A DNA stretch of 12,249 nucleotides from UBA6115 sp964629345 (lineage in GTDB: Bacteria > Bacillota > Clostridia > Christensenellales > Aristaeellaceae): the NCBI GenBank assembly GCA_964629345.1, contig CAZVSG010000070.1, forward strand, positions 1-12,249. The letters are read 5' to 3'. A program made the position numbers and the translations under genes. A model generated the notes under the pieces. The model saw only the letters and a program-made list of their open reading frames with translations, was not told where the DNA came from and ran no database searches. Positions 6,539 to 12,249 of the stretch are shown piece after piece. How positions within the stretch are numbered: position 1 is the first letter of the stretch; each line of letters starts with the position of its first letter.

Positions 6539-8166
6539 GCAGCTATCCTGACAACAGAAGAAAAAATCCAGGGAATCAAGCGGCGCGGGACCCGTGGCAG
6601 CCAGCAGCGCCGGCCTATTCAGCGGGGAATATCCCTCAGCAGCCGATGCAGGAGAAGCAGGGCAGAAAAGGCATGAATGCTGCTCCCGGCAGCGGCGGGG
6701 GCGGCGGAGGGAGAAAACGGTTCCGCGTGGTGTTGATCCTGCTCGCGGTCCTTGCCGTCCTGTTCACAGGGTATTTTGGCATCATTCAGCTCCGTGACCG
6801 GCAGGTCATGCAGTTCATCGCTCCTTATAAAGACGTCTACGGCCCCAACATCTACATCAACGACGTCCCCCTGTCAGGGCTCAGCCCGCAGGCAGCGCTT
6901 GACAGGTTGAAAGAGAGCATCCAAAGCAGGATCAACGGCTGGAACCTCTCCGTCACATACAAAGGGCATGAGTTCATCAAATTGAATTACGGGAACCTGG
7001 GCATCCGGACGTCGGAGGAGGAACTGTATCCGCTTCTGAACGATGCCTGGATGCTGACCCATTCCGGCAGCATCCATGATCAGAAGGCCGCGATCGACAG
7101 GCTGCTGGACAATGAGTATACAGTATCAACAGCGGAAAATGAGATCAGCGCAGAGGAGCTGCGGTCAATTTTACAGCAGATCTCGCCCTATGTGGACCAT
7201 GATGCGGTCGACGCAAAGATCCTTGCCTTTCAGCCGGACAATGAGCAGCCCTTCACATTCCAGGAGGAGGAGCAGGGAGCAAGGCTGGACATCGGGTCTG
7301 AAGAACGCAGGATCCTTTCCATGGCGGTCTCAGGCGTTTCCGGTGTTCTGGAGCTGGCCCCCGAGGTCATCCTTCCTTCTGTCACCAAAGCGGAACTGGA
7401 ACAGACCGTCGCGCTCAGGAGCAGCGCCGCGACATCCATCAGCACCAGCTCACCGGAAAACCGCAACCACAACATCCGTTTCTCCTTTTCAAAGATCAAC
7501 GGCACGATCCTAAAGCCCGGGCAGACGTTCAGCTTCAATGAAACGGTCGGCCCGCGTACGCTGAAAGCAGGCTTCGCCGAAGCGCTGGAGTACGTTTACG
7601 GCGATCTGGTCACAGGGGTCGGGGGAGGGGTTTGCCAGGCCAGCACAACGCTTTATCAGGCTGCCCTGACGGCGGGGATGGGCATCGTCAAGCGGACGCC
7701 GCACTCTGACAAGGTTGACTATACCGAGATGGGGCAGGACGCCACGGTCTATCTGTCCGGCGGGCGCGAGATCGACTTCAGATTTACCAACTCCTCGCCC
7801 GGCAATATCTATCTGACCGCGCACGTGAAGACCGCGAAGAACAATTCCAAACGACTTGTTGCGGAGATCAGGATCTACGGCGTCAGCCTGGGCGAAGGCG
7901 TCAGCTACCGCCTGAGGTCGGACGTGGTCGAGGTGCTTGCCCCTCCTGAGACTGAAAAACGGGTGGTCGACATGACAGGCCTGATCGTCACCTACAAGGA
8001 CGAGCAGAAGCTGAAGACCCGCGCTCAGGATGGTTATGTGATCGAGACCTACCTTGAAAAGTATGTGAACGGTGTCCTTGCTGAACAGCCGAAGCTGATC
8101 AGCAGCGACACGTTCCGCGCGAAGCCGGCGGAGTACTGGGTTGGAAATACCACCCGGAAGCCATAG
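6535..8166 (+). CDS. VanW-family membrane-anchored cell-envelope protein
   Basis: The protein has 543 residues. Residues 1-63 form a cytosolic tail rich in Pro, Gln and Ala that ends in a glycine run and basic residues (SGGGGGGRKRFR). One membrane segment follows at about 64-82, giving a type II topology with the rest outside. Two related peptidoglycan-binding-type regions (PG_binding_4-like) cover about 100-190 and 195-285; the first opens with IYINDVPLSGLSPQAAL. The VanW domain is about 300-430, with NHNIRFSFSKINGTILKPGQ and the strongly conserved GVGGGVCQASTTLY (361-374) containing C367. The C-terminal part (about 455-535) resembles a G5-like beta domain. VanW proteins occur in some vancomycin-resistance clusters but are widespread in ordinary Firmicutes; their biochemical role is unsettled, so no resistance is implied. 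The start GTG overlaps the PHP stop (GTGA), with GGAG 11 nt upstream. Confidence 0.9.
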   Translation: MSSYPDNRRKNPGNQAARDPWQPAAPAYSAGNIPQQPMQEKQGRKGMNAAPGSGGGGGGRKRFRVVLILLAVLAVLFTGYFGIIQLRDRQVMQFIAPYKDVYGPNIYINDVPLSGLSPQAALDRLKESIQSRINGWNLSVTYKGHEFIKLNYGNLGIRTSEEELYPLLNDAWMLTHSGSIHDQKAAIDRLLDNEYTVSTAENEISAEELRSILQQISPYVDHDAVDAKILAFQPDNEQPFTFQEEEQGARLDIGSEERRILSMAVSGVSGVLELAPEVILPSVTKAELEQTVALRSSAATSISTSSPENRNHNIRFSFSKINGTILKPGQTFSFNETVGPRTLKAGFAEALEYVYGDLVTGVGGGVCQASTTLYQAALTAGMGIVKRTPHSDKVDYTEMGQDATVYLSGGREIDFRFTNSSPGNIYLTAHVKTAKNNSKRLVAEIRIYGVSLGEGVSYRLRSDVVEVLAPPETEKRVVDMTGLIVTYKDEQKLKTRAQDGYVIETYLEKYVNGVLAEQPKLISSDTFRAKPAEYWVGNTTRKP

Positions 8167-8244
8167 CCGCATAAAGGGAAAACTGACAGGATATCACTCA
8201 GACGTTCATGCCGGATTTTCGTGCATTCATTTCCTGATTATACA

Positions 8245-8282
8245 TGCATACTCTTGCATGAACATGTATTTTCCTGTATGAT
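8245..8282 (+). promoter_or_regulatory. nadK promoter with four TGYAT repeats at 10-bp period
   Basis: The promoter elements are TTGCAT (8254-8259), a 17-bp spacer and TATGAT (8277-8282), with a predicted start near 8289. Overlaid on it are TGCAT at 8245 and 8255 and TGTAT at 8265 and 8275, each separated by exactly 5 nt. Two inverted repeats also fall here: CATGCA/TGCATG (8243-8248, 8255-8260) and ATACATG/CATGTAT (8240-8246, 8263-8269). The direct repeats put one motif per helical turn on the same face of the DNA, which suggests binding of a tandem or dimeric regulator. The regulator is unknown. Confidence 0.65.
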
Positions 8283-8302
8283 ACGTCAGGATGGAGGACG
8301 GA

Positions 8303-9175
8303 ATGAGCGTTAGGCGGTTTTTTCTTTTTGCCAATCCAGAGAAGCCGGAAACGATTCCGTCTGTCGCAGGATTAGCGGACGCGCTGATCAAAAAGGGCTG
8401 CACAGCTGTCCTTGATGAGTGGCTGCATGACCTTGTCAAAACCGGAGAACAAAAGGGGAAGGCAGGCCTTGACGCTTCGATCGACGCAGTGATCTCCATC
8501 GGCGGCGACGGCACGCTTCTGCGGATACTGCCCGAAGCTGCTGCCAGGGGGATCCCCGTACTGGGAGTGAACATGGGCCATACGGGCTTCCTGCTGGAGA
8601 CAGACGGAGAGGACCTCCTGACGATGTTGGACGCCCTGATTCAAAAGAAATACATGATCGAGGAACGGCTGATGCTCCGCTGCTCAGTCAACGGCACTTT
8701 TTCAGCGCTTGCCATGAACGAAGTCGCGCTCACCAGGGGCAGCGACCCGATCAGCCTGGTGGCGGACGTCATGGCAGGGGATGAAAAGATATTCACCATT
8801 CACGGCGACGGGGTGCTGGTCTCCACGCCATCCGGCACGACCGGTTATGCCCTTTCCGCCGGCGGCCCGGTGGTCCATCCAGCGCTTGACTGCCTTGCCG
8901 TCGTTCCGATCTGTTCACACATCATGCACCAGCGCCCGGTCATCCTGCCCGCTGATACCAAGGTCAGGCTTGCTGTGCGCGCTCATCATCAGAAGACGCA
9001 CCAAATCAGCATTGACGGTCAGGTCGTATTGGACCTCTCCCAGGATTCGGTCGCTGTCATCAGCAAGGCGGATGAGACCGCGAAGTTCATCAGGTTCAGG
9101 AAACAGAGGTTCCTCACACGGCTGAATGAGAAGCAAATGGAGTGGAGCAATCACATAGATGGAGGGGTAGTATGA
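8303..9175 (+). CDS. nadK: NAD kinase
   Basis: NAD kinase phosphorylates NAD to NADP using ATP or polyphosphate and is the only source of NADP in the cell. It has 290 residues from this start. The ATP/NAD-site motif ISIGGDGTLL (64-73) with GGDGT at 67-71, NMGHTGFL (90-97), the NE pair (139-140) and the glycine-rich signature DGVLVSTPSGTTGYALSAGGP (169-189) are all intact. An in-frame ATG lies 12 nt earlier at 8291, but the predicted transcript start is at about 8289 and GGAGG (8293-8297) lies 5 nt before the ATG at 8303, so 8303 is preferred. Its stop codon overlaps the argR start (ATGA). In many Clostridia tlyA sits just upstream; here the neighbour is the VanW gene. Confidence 0.95.
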   Translation: MSVRRFFLFANPEKPETIPSVAGLADALIKKGCTAVLDEWLHDLVKTGEQKGKAGLDASIDAVISIGGDGTLLRILPEAAARGIPVLGVNMGHTGFLLETDGEDLLTMLDALIQKKYMIEERLMLRCSVNGTFSALAMNEVALTRGSDPISLVADVMAGDEKIFTIHGDGVLVSTPSGTTGYALSAGGPVVHPALDCLAVVPICSHIMHQRPVILPADTKVRLAVRAHHQKTHQISIDGQVVLDLSQDSVAVISKADETAKFIRFRKQRFLTRLNEKQMEWSNHIDGGVV

Positions 9176-9621
9176 AAAGCACCAGACAGGCGGCGATCCT
9201 CAACCTGATCGACAAGCAGGACATCAGGACGCAAAAGGAACTTGCGGAAAAGCTGAAAGCCCAGAGCTTCAACGTCACCCAGGCGACCGTTTCACGCGAT
9301 ATCAAGGAGATGCGCTTACTGAAAGTGCTGTCCAGCACGGGCGAGTACAAGTATGCGACAGCGGACCAGGCGGAACACTCCGTTTCCGACCGCTTTGTGC
9401 GCATGTTCGTTGATTCGGTCATCTCCATTCAATCCGCCGGAAACATCATCGTCATCAAGACGCTTTCCGGCAGCGCCAACGTCGCCGGTGAAGCCATCGA
9501 TGGGATGCGCTGGCCGGAGATACTGGGCACGCTGTCCGGTGACAATACCATCTTCGTCATTGTACACAATGACCAGGACGCAGAGGAAGTCGTCAAGAAG
9601 TTCAACGATATCCTCAGATAA
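9172..9621 (+). CDS. argR: Arginine repressor ArgR/AhrC
   Basis: This hexameric transcription factor represses arginine biosynthesis genes, and in some species activates catabolism, when arginine is bound. It has 149 residues, exactly the family length. The N-terminal winged helix (about 1-70) contains TQKELAEKL and the recognition helix NVTQATVSRDIKEM (34-47). The C-terminal oligomerisation and arginine-binding domain (about 80-149) has TLSGSANVAGEAID (97-110) and GTLSGDNTIFVIV (119-131). The family usually has GDDT at the last motif; here it is GDNT, changing the second Asp (position 125) to Asn. The ATG at 9172 is preceded by GGAGGGG (9161-9167) and overlaps the nadK stop; an earlier in-frame ATG at 9142 would add 10 residues that are not typical of the family. 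Confidence 0.95.
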   Translation: MKSTRQAAILNLIDKQDIRTQKELAEKLKAQSFNVTQATVSRDIKEMRLLKVLSSTGEYKYATADQAEHSVSDRFVRMFVDSVISIQSAGNIIVIKTLSGSANVAGEAIDGMRWPEILGTLSGDNTIFVIVHNDQDAEEVVKKFNDILR

Positions 9622-9629
9622 GAAAGAGT

Positions 9630-11348
9630 ATGCTTGAATACCTGCTGATCCGCAACATCGCGCTCTTTGAGGAAGCCGAGATCCATTTCGCTGCCGGCCT
9701 GAACGTGCTGACCGGCGAAACGGGCGCCGGCAAATCCCTGGTGGTGGACGCGGTCAGTTTTCTTTGCGGGGCAAGAATCGACAGGGACATCCTTCGCACC
9801 GGCAGTGAACGGGCTTATGTGGAAGGGTGTTTTTATGTTTCCGAATATCAGGGCGTGATGGATTGCCTGTCCGAACAGGCGCTTGAACCGGATGAAGGCA
9901 GGCTGGTCATTTCCAGGGAATACTTGATTTCAGGCCGAAATGTCTACAGAGTCGGGGGAGTGGCCGTTTCTGCTGCCATGTTCAGGGACCTGTCCTCGCT
10001 GTTGATCGACCTGCATGGGCAGCATGAGCATCAGTCCCTCCTGCAGGAAAGCCGGCATATGGCCTATCTGGACAGCTTCGGGAACGATCAACACAGTGAA
10101 CTGCTTCAACAGACAAAGGCGGTGTTTCAGACGCTTCTTGAGACGGGACGAAGTTACCGTCAGGCCAGGGATTCAATGGCGGCCGCGTCTGAAAGGCTGT
10201 CAATGCTCAGGAGCAAAAAGAACGAACTCCAGTCGGCAAACCTCAGGGAGGGCGAAGAAGAGGAGTTACAGCAGTCAAGAGCGTTGCTCAGAAACGCCAA
10301 AAGGATCACTGACGCGCTGCAGGAGGCAAATATGCTGCTGGCTGATCCGCCCGACCAGGAGGCAACCGCATTATCTCTTGCAAAGCAGGCGCTGAAAGCG
10401 CTCAATCAGATCGCCGATATCGACCCGCAGTTCGCTCTCTTCTCTGACAGGCTGAGCAGTGCATATTATGAGATCGAGGAACTTGCCCACGACCTCTCAA
10501 GGGTGATGAGCGAGATGGACTCAGACGGCGAAAGCCTGGCAGAGGTCGAGACAAGGCTTGATCTCCTGAGGAAACTCAGAAAAAAATACAACTCCTCCGT
10601 TGATGAAATGATTCTGGACCTTCAGAGCATTGAGTCTGAGATCGCGAAGATTGACAAAATGGATGAGAATCTTGACCACTTCAGGAAACAGGCTGAGCTG
10701 GCAGAACAAAAGTTCCGTGATTGCGCAACCCGCTTGAGCCTTCGCAGGGCAGAATTGGCGAAAGTGCTGGAAACAGAGCTGGAAAACGTGCTGAATGAAC
10801 TGAATATGGCCGGGACCAGGTTCTCGATCCAGATCAGGACAGATGATAAAACACCTCATGCCGATGGCATGGACCAGGTGAGGATGATGGTATCTCCCAA
10901 CCAGGGGGAGGACTTGAAGTCGCTGACCAAGATCGCTTCCGGCGGGGAGCTTTCCCGCCTGATGCTGGCGATGAAAGCGCTGACGGCTGAGAAAAACGAA
11001 GTGCCGACCATGGTCTTTGACGAAATCGACACGGGGGTATCAGGAAAGACCGCGATCGTGATCGCAAGAAAAATGTGGGATATCGCCCGCTATCGCCAGG
11101 TGATCTGCGTCACGCACCTGCATCAGCTGGCATCCATGGCAAATGTCCACTTGCATGTCAGCAAGCATAGCGAGGAGGGCAGGACCCAGGCAGAAGTGAA
11201 GATCCTTGATGAGAGTCAAAGGACAGTTGAAATCGCAAATATGCTTGGAGATATTGCTACACAGGGGGAAAGCAGCCTTCAGCACGCTGAAGTGCTGCTG
11301 AGGGACGCCTCGGCTTATCGGGTTTTGCACCCGATGGCATCGTCATGA
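9630..11348 (+). CDS. recN: DNA repair ATPase RecN
   Basis: RecN is an SMC-like ATPase recruited to DNA double-strand breaks, where it holds ends and promotes RecA-dependent recombination. It has 572 residues, a normal length. Walker A is GETGAGKS (29-36), and the Q-loop-like region is DLHGQHEHQSLL (127-138). A long coiled-coil-rich middle (about 155-385) is full of Glu, Lys, Gln and Leu. The C-terminal ATPase half carries the signature ASGGELSR (436-443), Walker B MVFDEIDTG (461-469) and THLHQLA (495-501). The start is ATG 9630, 8 nt after the argR stop; the upstream AAGAAAGAG is a weak ribosome site, so coupling to argR is likely. The order nadK-argR-recN is well conserved in Firmicutes. 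No LexA box is evident near it. Confidence 0.96.
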   Translation: MLEYLLIRNIALFEEAEIHFAAGLNVLTGETGAGKSLVVDAVSFLCGARIDRDILRTGSERAYVEGCFYVSEYQGVMDCLSEQALEPDEGRLVISREYLISGRNVYRVGGVAVSAAMFRDLSSLLIDLHGQHEHQSLLQESRHMAYLDSFGNDQHSELLQQTKAVFQTLLETGRSYRQARDSMAAASERLSMLRSKKNELQSANLREGEEEELQQSRALLRNAKRITDALQEANMLLADPPDQEATALSLAKQALKALNQIADIDPQFALFSDRLSSAYYEIEELAHDLSRVMSEMDSDGESLAEVETRLDLLRKLRKKYNSSVDEMILDLQSIESEIAKIDKMDENLDHFRKQAELAEQKFRDCATRLSLRRAELAKVLETELENVLNELNMAGTRFSIQIRTDDKTPHADGMDQVRMMVSPNQGEDLKSLTKIASGGELSRLMLAMKALTAEKNEVPTMVFDEIDTGVSGKTAIVIARKMWDIARYRQVICVTHLHQLASMANVHLHVSKHSEEGRTQAEVKILDESQRTVEIANMLGDIATQGESSLQHAEVLLRDASAYRVLHPMASS

Positions 11349-11509
11349 TCATCTTAGTGCTCCGATTTTCAGATCAAACCCCGTCCTTGATGATGCGGCC
11401 GTCTGATGGAATGCCTGTGAAAGACCGATTCAATCAACAATAGCCCGGCGATCAATCCCCTTTCCAACAGCTCGATGCGTAAAATTTAATACTGCGTCAT
11501 ATTTGGGAT

Positions 11510-11531
11510 CTGATGGGGCTTTCCCAATCAG
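11510..11531 (+). other. Hairpin upstream of terminator
   Basis: CTGATGGGG (11510-11518) and CCCAATCAG (11523-11531) pair over eight positions with one G-A mismatch around a CTTT loop. The last two bases are shared with the 5' arm of the terminator stem at 11530-11534, and TTGGGA/TCCCAA (11503-11508, 11522-11527) is a further competing pairing. The structures are mutually exclusive. Confidence 0.45.
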
Positions 11532-11550
11532 CCTTGGAGGCTTTCTTTTC
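11530..11550 (+). terminator. Probable terminator of the nadK-argR-recN transcript
   Basis: AGCCT (11530-11534) and AGGCT (11538-11542) form a short stem with a TGG loop, followed by TTCTTTTC. It lies about 180 nt after recN and before the next promoter. The stem is only 5 bp, so efficiency may depend on the adjoining hairpin. Confidence 0.5.
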
Positions 11551-11579
11551 ATTCCCACCCTTTAAATGAAGATTATATG

Positions 11580-11608
11580 TTGGAATTATTACAATTATAT
11601 GTTATTAT
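11580..11608 (+). promoter_or_regulatory. Promoter of the methyltransferase gene
   Basis: TTGGAA (11580-11585), a 17-bp spacer and TATTAT (11603-11608) are present, with TG at 11600-11601 forming an extended -10. The predicted start is near 11615, giving a leader of about 36 nt. ATTATATG repeats overlap both elements. Confidence 0.6.
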
Positions 11609-11650
11609 ATGAAAGAAAGTTGAAGCTGCTGTGAACGGGAAGGTGATTTG

Positions 11651-12249
11651 ATGCAAAACAGGATGTCATTCCCGATTGAGTCAAGATCTTTCGGAAATGA
11701 AAGAAGGCTCAGGCTGGACGCCCGGACATCTGCGATCATCGACTGGGCAGAGGTGGACGACCATCACGCCATACTGGACGCGGGATGTGCGGATGGCATC
11801 CTGCTGGCCTATTATGCCAGGCACTTCATGATCAGGGCCTGCGGCATGGTGACTGACAGTACCCAGGAAACCTCCATAAGAGAAAAACTTGGCAGCCAGG
11901 CGGAGATCCTGCGCGCCGACAGACTGGATATCCCTTGGCGTGACAACAGCTTCCATGAGGTGTTTGTTGCTTTTCCGCTTCGGAATCACCCGGAAACAGG
12001 TCAATTTTTTGGGGAGGTGCTGCGCGTACTGAAAGAGGAAGGGCAGCTGCTGATTTCGGTCCCCTGTACACCGGTCCTCACCCAGCTTGGGTTCAAGCGC
12101 CGCAGGAGCCGGGAAAACTATGTGCTGACAGACCCGTATCAGCTGATGCACCTCCTGGAGGCCTGCGGATTTATTGATATATCCATGAGGATCTCCAGGC
12201 TGAAGTACGCGACCGTGACGGCCAGGAAGAGCGCGTTTGATCATGACAG
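11651..12249 (+). CDS. Class I SAM-dependent methyltransferase (partial, runs off right edge)
   Basis: No stop codon occurs before the window ends, so 199 residues are visible and the C-terminus is missing. The Rossmann-type methyltransferase core is clear: motif I ILDAGCADGILLAYYA (41-56), the acidic strand end around GMVTDS (65-70), a motif II/III-like segment LDIPWRDNSFHEVFVAFPL (92-110), and FGEVLRVLKEEGQLLISVP (120-138), the usual Methyltransf_11-type pattern in which an E-x-x-R-V-L-K-x-G stretch precedes a beta strand. The glycine-rich motif has Ala at 47 in place of the common Gly (GCADG for GCGtG). The substrate cannot be told; candidates are a small molecule, quinone, tRNA or rRNA. 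The ATG at 11651 has AAGGTGA about 4 nt upstream. It has its own promoter, so it starts a separate transcript. Confidence 0.85.
   Translation, partial: MQNRMSFPIESRSFGNERRLRLDARTSAIIDWAEVDDHHAILDAGCADGILLAYYARHFMIRACGMVTDSTQETSIREKLGSQAEILRADRLDIPWRDNSFHEVFVAFPLRNHPETGQFFGEVLRVLKEEGQLLISVPCTPVLTQLGFKRRRSRENYVLTDPYQLMHLLEACGFIDISMRISRLKYATVTARKSAFDHD

Larger units (their letters stand above)
11349..11650. other. Gap between recN and the methyltransferase gene
   Basis: About 300 bases hold no convincing gene. The first part (11349-11480) contains only a 32-codon open frame overlapping the recN stop, which I do not call. Next come overlapping hairpins and a terminator (11503-11550). An AT-rich stretch (11565-11612) then holds the promoter of the methyltransferase gene and three copies of ATTATATG. 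The AT content of this last part stands out from the GC-rich surroundings. Confidence 0.7.

Noticed and set aside
6535..8166. Vancomycin-resistance determinant
   Set aside because: VanW-domain proteins are widespread outside van clusters, and no vanH, vanA/B, vanX or vanS/R genes are nearby.
7510..8172. A 220-codon open frame on the minus strand inside the VanW gene
   Set aside because: It is antisense to the conserved VanW domain and I recognise no motif.
8240..8282. ARG box for ArgR autoregulation at the nadK promoter
   Set aside because: The inverted repeats do not fit the TGAAT-N4-ATTCA pattern of known ARG boxes; the 10-bp direct repeat explains the sequence better.
11345..11443. A 32-codon open frame overlapping the recN stop by ATGA
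   Set aside because: There is no ribosome binding site and no recognisable sequence; the overlap is expected by chance wherever a TGA follows an A-T.
11457..11490. Possible small-RNA promoter with TAAAAT at 11480-11485
   Set aside because: There is no acceptable -35 at 16-18 bp and no correctly spaced TG extension, so the support is too weak.
11681..12244. A 187-codon open frame on the minus strand at the right edge
   Set aside because: The plus-strand frame has a clear methyltransferase core, a ribosome site and a promoter; the minus frame has none.

Overview
The window looks like a chromosomal housekeeping region of a Bacillota (Firmicutes) bacterium, most likely of the Clostridia. The reasons are the tilS-hpt-ftsH gene order, the nadK-argR-recN gene order, a CtsR-type heat-shock operator, strong AGGAGG-type ribosome binding sites, frequent GTG/TTG starts and a fairly GC-rich composition. 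I cannot name a genus. I see no mobile element, CRISPR array, tRNA gene or phage gene.

Layout. Positions 1-~210 hold the 3' half of RNase P RNA (rnpB, + strand), closed by a terminator at 219-243. On the minus strand follow a rhomboid-fold membrane protein without catalytic residues (250-~912) and a small heat-shock protein, Hsp20 (1128-1598), whose promoter is covered by a near-perfect CtsR operator. From 1790 onward everything is on the plus strand: tilS (tRNA-Ile lysidine synthetase), hpt (hypoxanthine phosphoribosyltransferase), ftsH (membrane AAA+ zinc protease), a PHP-family phosphoesterase and a VanW-family cell-envelope protein. The last two are tightly packed behind ftsH. After a 136-bp gap with its own promoter comes nadK-argR-recN (NAD kinase, arginine repressor, recombination ATPase). 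A gap of about 300 bp with hairpins, a terminator and a new promoter then precedes a class I SAM-dependent methyltransferase that runs off the right edge.

How it fits together. Two operon blocks conserved in Firmicutes (tilS-hpt-ftsH and nadK-argR-recN) lie next to each other, joined by a PHP-VanW pair. In spore formers recN is usually followed by spoIVB and spo0A. Here it is not, which hints at loss of sporulation or rearrangement.

Most unusual signals. The nadK promoter contains four TGYAT pentamers spaced exactly 10 bp apart, and a 13/15 match to part of this motif sits at nearly the same place over the ftsH promoter, so the two may share a regulator. Other points are the CtsR site at hsp20, the rhomboid pseudoprotease, an altered conserved GGRAAE-type motif in FtsH, and a D-to-N change in the arginine-binding GDDT motif of ArgR. 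I found no clearly new multi-gene system; the novelty here is mainly regulatory.
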